A stretch of 14,929 nucleotides of DNA, from contig JAJYAW010000026.1 of assembly GCA_021779335.1 (NCBI GenBank), positions 1-14,929 on the forward strand, written 5' to 3'. The first letter of the stretch is position 1; each line of letters opens with the position of its first letter. The notes beneath the pieces are model-generated. The model had not been told where the DNA came from. It worked only from the letters and a program-made list of their open reading frames with translations, and made no database searches. Positions 1 through 7,242 of this stretch are shown here, piece after piece. The DNA is from Myxococcales bacterium. GTDB taxonomy: Bacteria > Myxococcota > Myxococcia > Myxococcales > Anaeromyxobacteraceae. The translations under genes and the position numbers were made by a program.

Positions 1-535
1 GGCGCGCGTCGCCCAGGCCCAGGCGTCGGCGGCGGCCGCCGCCGAGGCGCTGCCGGGCGGCGAGGTCCGCCCCGGCGTCCGGGTCCGCATCGCCTCCCTC
101 GGCCAGGAGGGCGAGGTGCTGGAGGTCGACGGGAAGCAGGCCCTGGTCCAGGCCGGGCCGCTGCGGGTGCGGCGGCCGGTGGCGGACCTCGTGCCGCTCA
201 CCGGGAAGGCCCGCGAGGCCAGGCTGGGCAAGAGCGCGGCCGACCGGCTGGCCGCCGCCGAGGAGGCGCGCCCCGACGCGCCCCGGGTCGCCGAGCGCCG
301 CCTCGACGTGCGCGGCCTGCGGGTGGAGGAGCTGCTGCGCGAGGTGGAGCGGTTCCTCGACCGGCTCTACGCCGACGGGGAGCCGACCTGCGCCATCCTC
401 CACGGCCACGGCACCGGGGCGCTGAAGCAGACGCTCCGGGAGGCCCTCTCCGCGTCCCCCTATGTCGGCAACTTCCGGCCCGGCGACCGACACGAAGGGG
501 GGGACGCGGTGACGGTCGTCGTGTTCAGGAGGTGA
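1..535 (+). CDS. mutS2: MutS2-like protein, C-terminal part (KOW-like and Smr domains), cut by the window edge
   Basis: The gene enters from the left edge; the first full codon is at base 2 and the stop is TGA at 533-535, leaving about 177 residues. The order seen is an Ala-rich coiled-coil end, a small beta domain (GVRVRIASLGQEGEVLEVDG) as found after the MutS2 ATPase, a basic linker, and a C-terminal Smr domain. The Smr domain has the hallmark LDVRGLRVEE at its start and HGHGTGALK in the middle (consensus HGxGTG), and ends in a Thr-Val-rich strand. Smr domains are DNA or RNA nucleases. MutS2 proteins restrain recombination, and in some bacteria act on collided ribosomes. The ATPase domain lies outside the window, so MutS2 is assigned from the tail alone. 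A stand-alone Smr protein is less likely because of the preceding KOW-like domain and coiled coil. Confidence 0.88.
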   Translation, partial: ARVAQAQASAAAAAEALPGGEVRPGVRVRIASLGQEGEVLEVDGKQALVQAGPLRVRRPVADLVPLTGKAREARLGKSAADRLAAAEEARPDAPRVAERRLDVRGLRVEELLREVERFLDRLYADGEPTCAILHGHGTGALKQTLREALSASPYVGNFRPGDRHEGGDAVTVVVFRR

Positions 536-546
536 CGAACGGAGAA

Positions 547-561
547 CCCCCAAGGAGGGGG
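547..561 (+). terminator. Weak hairpin just after mutS2
   Basis: CCCCC at 547-551 and GGGGG at 557-561 can pair around the loop AAGGA, 11 bases after the mutS2 stop. No T-run follows, so it is at best a weak or Rho-assisted terminator. Confidence 0.3.
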
Positions 562-637
562 CCTGGACGGGAAGACCGCAGTGATTTCCACCTCTCCGGG
601 AGGCCGCGCAGAGTTTGCTGGCATCGGATCGATAAAT

Positions 638-667
638 TTGCGTTCGATGGCCAGGGGCGTGTGCTAT
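638..667 (+). promoter_or_regulatory. Candidate promoter for the porin gene
   Basis: The gap between mutS2 and the porin gene holds the only AT-rich patch nearby (GATCGATAAATTTG at 627-640). Within and after it, TTGCGT (638-643) and TGCTAT (662-667) are 18 bases apart, resembling a degenerate sigma-70 -35/-10 pair. Each hexamer matches only about half of its consensus, so this is a candidate only. It would give a leader of about 70 bases. Confidence 0.28.
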
Positions 668-680
668 GAGCGATCACCCC

Positions 681-715
681 GTCCGGGCTAGCCATCTTGA
701 CCGTTCCGCCCGGAC
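681..715 (+). repeat. Inverted repeat in the porin leader
   Basis: GTCCGGGC (681-688) and GCCCGGAC (708-715) are perfect 8-base inverted copies separated by 19 bases. They end 31 bases before the porin start codon. In RNA they would form a stem-loop just upstream of the ribosome binding site; in DNA they could be a protein-binding site. The repeat is seen directly, but its role is unknown. Confidence 0.5.
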
Positions 716-746
716 TCATCCCGCGCACCCTCGCCGGAGGAAACGA

Positions 747-1943
747 ATGAAGGCTCTGCAGAAGCTCCTCGTTGCTTCGCTCGCGCTGTCGCTGCCGATG
801 GCCGGGCTCGCCCAAGCCGCGCCTCCCGCCGCGGAGGACACGGTGAAGGTGACGCCCTACGGCTTCATCCTCGCCAATGCGTACATGACGGGGAACGGCC
901 TCACCTCCAACGACTACCCGGGCCAGGCCACCACGGCGGTCCGCGGCGGCGCGGTGCTCTACAGCGCCCGCCAGTCCCGCCTCGGCTTCCGGCTCGCCTC
1001 CAAGGACTCCTGGTCCGGCGCCGACCTGGCCGGCGTGGTCGAGTTCGACTTCAACGCCGGCCACCTCTCGACCGCCTCCACCGCCTGGTACAACGGCGTC
1101 ATGCGGCTCCGGCTGGCCAACATGACGGCGAGCTGGAAGACCAGCGCCGGCAACGTCTCCATCCTGGCGGGCCAGGACTACGGCCTCGTCAACACCCTCT
1201 TCGCCGAGAGCCTGGCCTGGGTGGCCAGCCCGCTCTTCTGGCAGGCCGGCAACGTGTGGCGCCGCGCGCCGCAGTTCCGCCTCTCCTGGGGCAACTCCTT
1301 CGGTGACTACGGCCTGAACGCGGCCGTGGCGGCGCTCTCCCCGGCCACCGCCGACGGCGCCTCCGTCGACTTCGGCACCGGCAACCAGTCCCGCATGCCC
1401 AACATCGAGGCCCGCCTCGGCGCCACCGCCAAGTTCGCCCCGGACGTCACCGCGGCGCTCGGCCTCGGCTACCACGCCGGGAAGCGCCGCCTCGCTTACG
1501 GCACGGCCAACCAGCAGGACCTCTCCGACAGCATGTTCGGCGTGGACCTCGACCTCGGCCTGACCAAGTACGCCCAGGTGAAGGGCGAGTACTACAACGG
1601 CAAGGGCGCGGACGACACCTACGCCGCCATCGGCGCCTCCTTCACCGGCGCCGCCCCGAACGCCGAGGCCATCAAGACGTCCGGCATGTGGGCCCAGGCC
1701 ATCCTGAAGCCGATGCCCTGGCTCTGGGTGACGGCGGGCTACGGCCAGGCCAAGGCCGACGAGGCCCAGTCGGCCGCGGGCGCCCGCACCGACAACAAGC
1801 AGGCCGCGGGCGGCGTCCTCGTCAACGCCGGCAAGTTCTGGCGGTTCGGCGTGGAGTACTGCCAGGTCACCACGACCTACAAGGGCAACGCCACCGATCA
1901 GAAGGCGACCCAGCTCGCCGTCTCCTCGATGCTGAAGTTCTAG
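747..1943 (+). CDS. Outer-membrane porin-like beta-barrel protein
   Basis: A 398-residue protein starts at ATG 747, behind a good ribosome binding site (GGAGG at 736-740). The longer in-frame start at 666 lacks this and would bury the signal peptide. Residues 1-25 form a classic signal peptide: Lys near the start, a Leu/Ala/Ser core and a likely cut near LAQAA. The mature part is rich in Gly, Ala, Asn, Tyr and Trp in alternating amphipathic strands. The protein ends in MLKF, the C-terminal Phe typical of barrels inserted by the BAM machinery. The N-terminal pattern (VTPYGFILANAYMTGN) is like DcaP-type or general porins that pass small acids, but the exact family cannot be fixed by eye. It has its own terminator and faces the dctR-like gene tail-to-tail, so it may supply outer-membrane entry for the neighbouring transporters. 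That link is inferred from position. Confidence 0.82.
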   Translation: MKALQKLLVASLALSLPMAGLAQAAPPAAEDTVKVTPYGFILANAYMTGNGLTSNDYPGQATTAVRGGAVLYSARQSRLGFRLASKDSWSGADLAGVVEFDFNAGHLSTASTAWYNGVMRLRLANMTASWKTSAGNVSILAGQDYGLVNTLFAESLAWVASPLFWQAGNVWRRAPQFRLSWGNSFGDYGLNAAVAALSPATADGASVDFGTGNQSRMPNIEARLGATAKFAPDVTAALGLGYHAGKRRLAYGTANQQDLSDSMFGVDLDLGLTKYAQVKGEYYNGKGADDTYAAIGASFTGAAPNAEAIKTSGMWAQAILKPMPWLWVTAGYGQAKADEAQSAAGARTDNKQAAGGVLVNAGKFWRFGVEYCQVTTTYKGNATDQKATQLAVSSMLKF

Positions 1944-1965
1944 GCCCGACCGGCCTCGACGAGGA

Positions 1966-1996
1966 GGGCGTCCGCGGGGACCCGCGGGCGCCCTTT
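1966..1996 (+). terminator. Strong intrinsic terminator after the porin gene
   Basis: The arms 1966-1978 and 1981-1993 pair over 13 positions (one a G-U wobble); the innermost pair probably opens to give a 4-base loop. TTT and a pyrimidine-rich stretch follow at 1994-2004. It starts 22 bases after the porin stop and lies between convergent genes, so it may also stop transcripts from the other side, although no T-run exists on that strand. Confidence 0.72.
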
Positions 1997-2014
1997 CGCG
2001 TTCCGGGCGCTCCC

Positions 2015-2034
2015 CGGCGCCGCAGCCGGCGCCG
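2015..2034 (-). terminator. Hairpin after the dctR-like gene
   Basis: CGGCGCCG at 2015-2022 and again at 2027-2034 (the sequence is its own reverse complement) pair around CAGC. This perfect 8-bp stem starts 4 bases after the stop of the minus-strand response regulator. No T-run follows on the minus strand, so it may act through Rho or protect the 3' end rather than end transcription alone. Confidence 0.45.
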
Positions 2035-2038
2035 CGCC

Positions 2039-2680
2039 CTACCGTCCGCCCGGCGGGACGATCCCGGCCAGCTCCACCGCCGAGCGCACCCCCATCTTCT
2101 CGAAGAGGCGCGCCCGGTGGACCTCCACGGTGCGCACGGCCAGCCCGAGCTCGTCGGCGATGGCCTTGTTGGGCAGGCCGCGCAGCACCCGCGCCATGAC
2201 CTCCCGCTCGCGCGTCGTGAGCTGCTCGAGCCGCGCCGCCAGGCCCGCCTCGGCGGCGCGCTCGCCGCGCCGCGCCTCGTCCCGCCGCAGGGCCTCGATG
2301 ACCAGGTCGGCCAGCTGGTTGTCGTTGGAGGGCTTCTCCACGAAGTCGAAGGCCCCCTTCTTGAGCGCCGCCACCGCCAGCGGCACGTCCCCATGGCCGG
2401 TCAGGAAGATGACCGGGAGCGTCGAGCCCCCGGCCCGCAGCAGGTCGAAGAGCTCGATGCCGCTCATCCCCTCCATGCGGATGTCGAGCACCAGGCAGCC
2501 CGGCTGGGCGGGATCGTGGCCGGCCAGGAAGTCCTCGGCCGAGGGCCAGGTGCGGGCCAGGAGTCCGCGCGACCCGAGCAGCCAGGCCAGCGCGTCGCGG
2601 ATGGCGCCGTCGTCGTCCACCACGTGGACCGTGGCCGCGCGGCCGCCGGTCGGCCCCGGGTCCGGCGGCCGCTCGCTCAC
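2039..2680 (-). CDS. dctR: Response regulator, FixJ/DctR type (receiver plus LuxR-type HTH)
   Basis: A 213-residue protein begins at GTG 2680, which overlaps the kinase stop codon (GTGA, 4 bases), showing translational coupling. The receiver domain covers about residues 15-130: acidic triad DDD at 22-24, phospho-acceptor Asp66 in CLVLDIRMEG, Thr94 in FLTGHGD, and Lys117 in EKPS. A LuxR/FixJ helix-turn-helix follows at about 150-210 (LTTREREVMARVLRGLPNKA, then VRTVEVHRARLFEKMG). This is a sigma-70 type activator with no AAA+ sigma-54 domain, so it resembles Rhodobacter DctR rather than rhizobial DctD. Phosphorylated by the kinase next door, it should control nearby transport genes, most simply the divergent dctP-like gene. 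The dctR name rests on architecture and location; FixJ- or TodT-like labels are alternatives. Confidence 0.86.
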   Translation of the reverse strand: MSERPPDPGPTGGRAATVHVVDDDGAIRDALAWLLGSRGLLARTWPSAEDFLAGHDPAQPGCLVLDIRMEGMSGIELFDLLRAGGSTLPVIFLTGHGDVPLAVAALKKGAFDFVEKPSNDNQLADLVIEALRRDEARRGERAAEAGLAARLEQLTTREREVMARVLRGLPNKAIADELGLAVRTVEVHRARLFEKMGVRSAVELAGIVPPGGR

Positions 2681-4674
2681 GCCTCCTCCAGCGGGAGCGA
2701 GAAGGCGAAGACCGTGCCGCCGGCCGCGTTGGGCTCGGCCCAGACCCGGCCGCCGTGGGTCTCCATGATGGAGCGGCAGATGTGGAGCCCCATGCCCATG
2801 CCGCCCGGCTTGGTGGTGAAGAAGGGCTGGAACATCTGCTCGCGCACCTCCGGCGTGAGGCCGGAGCCCCGGTCGGCCACCGCCACGGTGACCGCGGCCG
2901 GGGTGCGCGTCACCGTGACCTCGAGCCGCCGCTCGGCGGCCGGCGTGGCGGCCATGGCGTCCATGCCGTTGCGCACCAGGTTGAGGAGCACCTGCTGCAG
3001 CAGCACCGGGTCGGCCAGCAGCACGGGGTCCTCCCCGGCCAGCGCCGCCGAGAGCTGCACCTGCCGCTGCCGGGCCTCGGCCTCGGCGAAGCCGAGCGCC
3101 TCCTCCACCATGGCGTTGAGGTGCACCGCGGCGCGGGCGGGGGCGCGCTGGCGGACGAACTCGTGGACGCGCCGGATGATCTGGCCGGCCCGCTGCGCCT
3201 GCTGCGCCGTCTTCTGGAGCGCCTCCTCCAGGCCACCGGCGGCCGGCCCCCCCGCCCGCAGCAGGTTGAGGCTGCCGGTCGTGTAGCCGGCGATGGCGGC
3301 CAGCGGCTGGTTGAGCTCGTGGGCCAGGGCCGAGGCCATCTCGCCCATGGTGACGAGCCTGGCCGTGGCGGCCAGCTTCTCCTCCTGCTGGCGGGCCCGC
3401 TCGCGGGCCTGCTTGCGCTCGGTGATGTCGAGCACCGAGCCCATCCAGCCGGTCTGCCTCCCATCGGCGTCGATGAGCGGCGCCTCGAAGAGCAGGGCGT
3501 CGAAGCGGGCCCCGTCGCTGCGCATGAGCCGGAGCTCGGTGCCGGTGGGCGACGGGCCGGCGGCGCGGGCCGCCCGGATGGCCTCGTCGATGCCCTGCCG
3601 CTCCTCCGGCGGCCAGTAGGGGCGCGAGGACCCGCCCTGGCCGATGAGCGCCTCGGCCGGATGGCCCACCATGCGGCAGAAGGCCGGGTTCACGTAGACC
3701 ACCCTCCCCTCCAGATCCACCGCGCGCATGCCCGTGTGCAGCGAGTCCTCCATGGCCTTGCGGAAGCCGTGCTCGGCGCGGAGCGCCTGCTCCGTGGCGA
3801 GCCGCCGCTGGATGTGCCGCCGCAGCGCCCACAGGTTCCAGAACATGGCCCCGGCCAGGCCGATCAGCGCGGCGGTGAGGAGGCTGGGGAGGAGCTGCGT
3901 CGCCGTCGGGTAGGAGGCCAGGTGGAGCACCAGCCCCTGGCCCGGCGGCTCGAGCGGCACCTGGTGCGCCCGCTCGGGCGACCCGGAGGCCTCCACGTTG
4001 GACTTGGCGGCCACCACCGCCCCGGAGGCGTCCAGCACCGTGACGCGGTGCTTCTCGGCGAGCCACCAGGGGACCAGGCCCGAGAGGAGCCCGTCCAGCG
4101 CGGTCACCCCCACCACGGCGCCGGTCCGCTGGCCGGCGTGGAAGCGCGGCACGAAGACCTCGAAGCGGTGCTCGCCGCCCTCGCCGAAGACCGGGCCCCA
4201 GGCCGGGTTGCCGGTGGAGAGCGCCAGCCGCCAGGCCGTCTCGCGCCGGTCGCGCGCCTCCCCCTCCGGCGCGAAGGGCGTACCCGGCGCCACCGGCTGG
4301 GGCGCCGCGGCCACCACCAGCCCCCGCCCGTCGAGCACCAGCACCTCCACCAGCCCCGGGCTGGTGGGGAGCAGGTGGGAGACCAGCAGCTCGAGGCTGG
4401 CCTGGTCGAGCGGGCGGCCGCCGGGATCCCGGTCGAGCTGCTGGAGCTGCTCCACCTCCCGGTCGAGGCTGAAGCGGATGTTCTGCTCGACCCAGAGGAT
4501 GTCGCGCACCAGCCCGTCGCGCGCCTCGTCCGCCTCCTGCCGGTGCTTCACCCACAGCAGCCCGAGGAAGGCGACCACGAAGAGCGCGATGGAGACGCGC
4601 GGCGCGTGCCAGAGCCAGTGCGGGCGGCTGCGCTCGAGGGGTGCGCGCGGGGCGGGGCGGAGGAGGGAGGCCAT
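2677..4674 (-). CDS. dctS: Membrane sensor histidine kinase with periplasmic domain and PAS domain (DctS-like)
   Basis: This is a 665-residue kinase. Membrane segments lie at about 22-42 and 261-284 and enclose a periplasmic sensor region of about 218 residues, a size typical of DctB/DctS double-PAS-like ligand sensors. A cytoplasmic PAS domain follows at about 302-420 (VYVNPAFCRMVGHP, ending GSVLDITERK). Next come the dimerisation helix with phospho-His452 in ALAHELNQPLAAIAGY and the HATPase domain, with N-box NLVRNGMDAM (565-574), DRGSG (601-605), and FQPFFTTKPGGMGMGLHICR (615-634). All motifs needed for activity are present. It likely senses a C4-dicarboxylate or related acid in the periplasm and phosphorylates the response regulator encoded just downstream. 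ATG 4674 was chosen because it directly precedes the first membrane segment; its ribosome binding site is weak. The dctS name is inferred from domain order and the neighbouring dctR- and dctP-like genes, and the ligand is not proven. Confidence 0.86.
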   Translation of the reverse strand: MASLLRPAPRAPLERSRPHWLWHAPRVSIALFVVAFLGLLWVKHRQEADEARDGLVRDILWVEQNIRFSLDREVEQLQQLDRDPGGRPLDQASLELLVSHLLPTSPGLVEVLVLDGRGLVVAAAPQPVAPGTPFAPEGEARDRRETAWRLALSTGNPAWGPVFGEGGEHRFEVFVPRFHAGQRTGAVVGVTALDGLLSGLVPWWLAEKHRVTVLDASGAVVAAKSNVEASGSPERAHQVPLEPPGQGLVLHLASYPTATQLLPSLLTAALIGLAGAMFWNLWALRRHIQRRLATEQALRAEHGFRKAMEDSLHTGMRAVDLEGRVVYVNPAFCRMVGHPAEALIGQGGSSRPYWPPEERQGIDEAIRAARAAGPSPTGTELRLMRSDGARFDALLFEAPLIDADGRQTGWMGSVLDITERKQARERARQQEEKLAATARLVTMGEMASALAHELNQPLAAIAGYTTGSLNLLRAGGPAAGGLEEALQKTAQQAQRAGQIIRRVHEFVRQRAPARAAVHLNAMVEEALGFAEAEARQRQVQLSAALAGEDPVLLADPVLLQQVLLNLVRNGMDAMAATPAAERRLEVTVTRTPAAVTVAVADRGSGLTPEVREQMFQPFFTTKPGGMGMGLHICRSIMETHGGRVWAEPNAAGGTVFAFSLPLEEA

Positions 4675-4782
4675 GGCGGCGGGCTGGTCCGGCCATCCTG
4701 CCCGCCCGGGCGAGGCCGGCGCAACCGGCTCTCACCGGCCTCGACCTCGACCGGCTGGCGGGTGCATCATCCCGGGCTGACC
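4675..4782. promoter_or_regulatory. Divergent promoter region between the dctS-like and dctP-like genes
   Basis: These 108 bases must carry the promoters for both divergent genes unless longer leaders overlap the coding regions. Three direct copies of ACCGGC begin at 4724, 4734 and 4750; the first two are exactly one helical turn apart. They are candidate regulator sites, although CCGGC is common at this base composition. No convincing sigma-70 or sigma-54 promoter can be picked by eye. Confidence 0.4.
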
Positions 4783-5802
4783 ATGACCAGCCCGGCGCTC
4801 CGCCTCGGCGCCCTCGCCGCCCTCCTCGCCGCGGCCGCTCGCCCGGCCGCAGGGCGGACCGAGCCCCCCATCGTCATCCGCTTCAGCCACGTGGTCGCGG
4901 TGGACACGCCCAAGGGCCAGGCCGCCGAGCTCTTCCGGCGGCGCGCCGCCGAGCTCACCCACGGGCGGGTCCGGGTCGACGTCTTCCCCAACGGGACCGG
5001 CTACAAGGACAACGAGGAGATCCAGGCGCTGGAGCTCGGCGCGGTGGAGATGCTGGCCCCGTCCCTGTCCAAGTTCAGCCAGGTCGGCGTCAAGGGGTTC
5101 GAGGCCTTCGACCTGCCCTTCCTCTTCGAGGACGAGGCGGCGCTGCGGCGGGTCACCGAGGGCCCCGTGGGGAAGGCCCTGCTCGCCAGGCTCGACGAGA
5201 AGGGGATCGCCGGGCTGGCCTTCTGGGACTCCGGCTTCAAGTCCTTCTCCGCCAACCGGCCGCTGCGCCGGCCCGAGGACTTCAAGGGGCTGCGCATGCG
5301 CATCCAGGCCTCCGGGGTGCTGGACGCCCAGATGCGGGCGCTCGGGGCCCTGCCGCAGGTCCTCCCGTTCTCGGAGGTCTACCGGGCGCTGGAGGCGGGC
5401 ATCGTCGACGGCTGCGAGAACCCCGTCTCCAACTTCTACACGCAGGGGATGTTCCGGGTGCAGCGCCACCTCACGCTGACCCACCACGGCTACCTCGGCT
5501 ACGCGGTCATCGCCAACCGCCGCTTCTGGGACGGCCTCCCGGCCGAGGTGCGCCGGGCCCTGACGCAGGCGCTCGCCGAGGCCACCGCCTACGCCAACCG
5601 GCTGGCCCGCGAGAAGGAAGAGGCCGACCTCGAGGCGGTGCGCCGGGCCGGCACCACCGAGATCCACGTCCCCACCAGGGAGGAGCGGCAGCGCTTCGTG
5701 CGAGCGCTCCTGCCGGTGCACCACGCCATGGAGGACCGGCTGGGGCGGGGGTTCGTCCGCTCGATCTACGCGGCCACCGGCTTCGATCCCGCCGCGCCCT
5801 GA
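4783..5802 (+). CDS. dctP: TRAP transporter solute-binding protein, DctP family, without dctQM neighbours
   Basis: A 339-residue periplasmic binding protein. Residues 1-24 look like a signal peptide. The mature protein follows the DctP pattern: IVIRFSHVVAVDTPKG (30-45), the PNGTGYKDNEEIQALELGAV stretch, LDAQMRALGALPQVLPFSEVY, and ENPVSNFYTQGMF. Arg173 in the GLRMRIQAS segment sits where TRAP binding proteins place the arginine that pairs with the substrate carboxylate. Usual ligands are C4-dicarboxylates and other organic acids. ATG 4783 gives the cleanest signal peptide but has no clear ribosome binding site; GTG 4762 is in frame and possible. No membrane subunits (DctQ, DctM) follow, as the next gene is livK. 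It may deliver substrate to DctQM encoded elsewhere, or act as a sensing partner of the divergent kinase. Confidence 0.9.
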   Translation: MTSPALRLGALAALLAAAARPAAGRTEPPIVIRFSHVVAVDTPKGQAAELFRRRAAELTHGRVRVDVFPNGTGYKDNEEIQALELGAVEMLAPSLSKFSQVGVKGFEAFDLPFLFEDEAALRRVTEGPVGKALLARLDEKGIAGLAFWDSGFKSFSANRPLRRPEDFKGLRMRIQASGVLDAQMRALGALPQVLPFSEVYRALEAGIVDGCENPVSNFYTQGMFRVQRHLTLTHHGYLGYAVIANRRFWDGLPAEVRRALTQALAEATAYANRLAREKEEADLEAVRRAGTTEIHVPTREERQRFVRALLPVHHAMEDRLGRGFVRSIYAATGFDPAAP

Positions 5803-5840
5803 CCACCCCCCGGGCGGGTCAGCCTGCGGATCTCCACAAT

Positions 5841-5870
5841 GGCGCCGGGCGCCGTCTTGCGTGCAAACTA
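5841..5870 (+). promoter_or_regulatory. Possible regulatory site ahead of livK
   Basis: The 107-base gap before livK holds GGCGCC-G-GGCGCC (5841-5853) and a small inverted repeat TTGC-GT-GCAA (5857-5866), followed by the AT-richer AAACTA. This suggests livK has its own control signal rather than depending only on dctP read-through. No promoter consensus is clear. Confidence 0.22.
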
Positions 5871-5909
5871 CCGCCTCGAACCGCACCCCCCCGTGCCTGG
5901 AGGAACCCC

Positions 5910-7076
5910 ATGCGCCTGACCGCTCCCCGCATCCTCTCCCTCACCGCCGCCCTGGCGCTCGCGCTCCCCGGCGCCGCCGCCGCCGCGCCCGTCAAGGTCG
6001 GCTTCATCAACTCCATCACCGGCCCCCAGGCTCCCATCGGCGAGACCATGACCAACGGCATGGAGATGGCCGTCGACGACCTGAAGAAGAGGGGCATCGA
6101 CGTCAAGGTCGTCAAGCAGGACGACATGGGCAAGCCGGACAAGGCCATCAGCGCCATCGAGCAGCTCGCCACCGGCGACGACGTCTCGGTCATCGTGGGG
6201 CCCTACACGTCGGCCTGCGCGGCCGCCGTCGCCAAGCAGACCGAGCAGTACCAGGTGGCCGAGGTCATCCCGGCCGCCTCCAAGGAGGACCTGACCCGGC
6301 TCGGCTACAAGTGGGTCTTCCGCACCAACGCCCCCGGCGACGTCTACGCCAAGTCGCTCATCGACGCCGCCCTCAGCTTCGGCAAGCCCAAGAGCGTGGC
6401 CTTCATCTACGAGTCCACCGACTTCGGCTCCTCGCTCTCCAAGGTGGGCAAGGTGTACGCGGAGAAGATGGGGCTCAAGGTGGTGGCCGACGAGGGGTAC
6501 CAGGCCGGCTCGCCCGACTACCGCTCCACGCTCACCAAGCTCAAGGCGGCCAACCCCGACCTGGTCTTCATGGTCTCCTACGTGGCCGACGCCATCCTGC
6601 TCATGCGGCAGTCGCGCGAGATCGGGCTGAAGCCGCAGGCGTTCCTGGGCGGCGGCGCCGGCTTCGACACCTCCCAGTTCGAGAAGGAGGCGCAGATCTC
6701 CACCAACGTCTTCTCGGTGACCCAGTGGACGCCCGACTCCAGCCCGGCGGCCGAGGACTTCAACAAGCGCTACACCGCCAGGTTCGGCAAGCGCCCCACC
6801 TACCACGCCGCCTGCACCTACGTGTCCATCATCTCGGCGGCCGAGGCCGCGGCCAAGGCCGGCGGCGACCGGGCCAAGACCCGCGAGAACCTGGCCACCA
6901 TGACCTGGAACGGCATCATGGGGACGGTGCACTACGGCGCCTACGACGGCTTCACCAACCAGAACCACGTGCAGATGCCCGTGACCCAGTACCAGGGCGG
7001 CAAGGCGGTCACCGTCTACCCGCCGTCGCTGGCCAAGGGGGCCAAGGCCGTCTACCCGTTCCCGGGCTGGAAGTAG
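5910..7076 (+). CDS. livK: ABC transporter substrate-binding protein, branched-chain amino acid (LivK/BraC) family
   Basis: A 388-residue periplasmic binding protein starts at ATG 5910 behind GGAGG at 5899-5903. Residues 1-26 are a signal peptide with an Ala-rich end and no lipobox Cys, so it should be free in the periplasm. The mature protein starts PVKVGFINSITGPQAPIG, a typical start of peripla_BP_6 proteins, and continues with VIVGPYTSACAAAVAK, ASKEDLTRLGYKWVFRTNAP and FGKRPTYHAACTYVSI. These match the two-lobe fold used for LIV-I ligands. Family members bind leucine, isoleucine, valine, other amino acids, amides, urea or aromatic acids, and the ligand cannot be read from the sequence. It is the first gene of a livKHMGF operon. 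The 166-base gap before livH contains hairpins that may let livK be made in excess over the membrane parts. Confidence 0.92.
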   Translation: MRLTAPRILSLTAALALALPGAAAAAPVKVGFINSITGPQAPIGETMTNGMEMAVDDLKKRGIDVKVVKQDDMGKPDKAISAIEQLATGDDVSVIVGPYTSACAAAVAKQTEQYQVAEVIPAASKEDLTRLGYKWVFRTNAPGDVYAKSLIDAALSFGKPKSVAFIYESTDFGSSLSKVGKVYAEKMGLKVVADEGYQAGSPDYRSTLTKLKAANPDLVFMVSYVADAILLMRQSREIGLKPQAFLGGGAGFDTSQFEKEAQISTNVFSVTQWTPDSSPAAEDFNKRYTARFGKRPTYHAACTYVSIISAAEAAAKAGGDRAKTRENLATMTWNGIMGTVHYGAYDGFTNQNHVQMPVTQYQGGKAVTVYPPSLAKGAKAVYPFPGWK

Positions 7077-7097
7077 CCCCTCCACGCGGCGCGACGT

Positions 7098-7124
7098 GCG
7101 GGCGGGCCGGTCCGGGCCGCCCGC
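7098..7124 (+). other. Intergenic stem-loop 1 between livK and livH
   Basis: GCGGGCGG (7098-7105) pairs with CCGCCCGC (7117-7124) as an 8-bp stem, with short extra pairing inside. It begins 21 bases after the livK stop. With no T-run it is better read as an RNA-stabilising or attenuating structure than as a full terminator. Confidence 0.5.
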
Positions 7125-7151
7125 CGCCGCCCGCCTCCGGTCTCGAGGCCC

Positions 7152-7169
7152 CGGCGCCCCTGGGCGCCG
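7152..7169 (+). other. Intergenic stem-loop 2 between livK and livH
   Basis: CGGCGCCC (7152-7159) and GGGCGCCG (7162-7169) are perfect 8-base complements around CT; the innermost pair probably opens. This is the second strong hairpin in the same gap. Together they may slow transcript decay from the 3' side and lower livHMGF output relative to livK. Confidence 0.5.
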
Positions 7170-7242
7170 CGAGGCCACCCGACCCGGCGCAGGCTCCCCG
7201 GCGGCCCGCCCCGCCCGACGGCGGTGGTGGCGCGAGGTGACG

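Noticed and set aside
655..680. Sigma-54 promoter (TGGC ... TGC) before the porin.
   Set aside because: The GG to GC spacing is two bases too long, and the local regulator is FixJ-type, not a sigma-54 activator.
697..726. TTGACC at 697-702 as a -35 box for the porin.
   Set aside because: The sequence 16-18 bases downstream is all GC with no -10-like hexamer.
666..746. Upstream in-frame ATG at 666 as the porin start.
   Set aside because: It has no ribosome binding site, overlaps the candidate promoter and leader stem, and would place 27 residues ahead of the signal peptide.
525..1475. Minus-strand frame of 316 codons opposite the porin gene.
   Set aside because: It is antisense to a clear signal-peptide porin and has no recognisable domain or ribosome binding site.
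2755..4782. A long open + strand frame runs antisense to the whole kinase gene and continues into dctP.
   Set aside because: It is Arg/Gly/His/Pro-rich low-complexity translation caused by extreme GC at third positions; the opposite strand carries complete kinase motifs. Only the part from 4783 is coding.
5800..5821. TGACC...GGGTCA hairpin at the dctP stop as a terminator.
   Set aside because: Only five pairs form around a long loop with no T-run, and it includes the stop codon. This is too weak to call.
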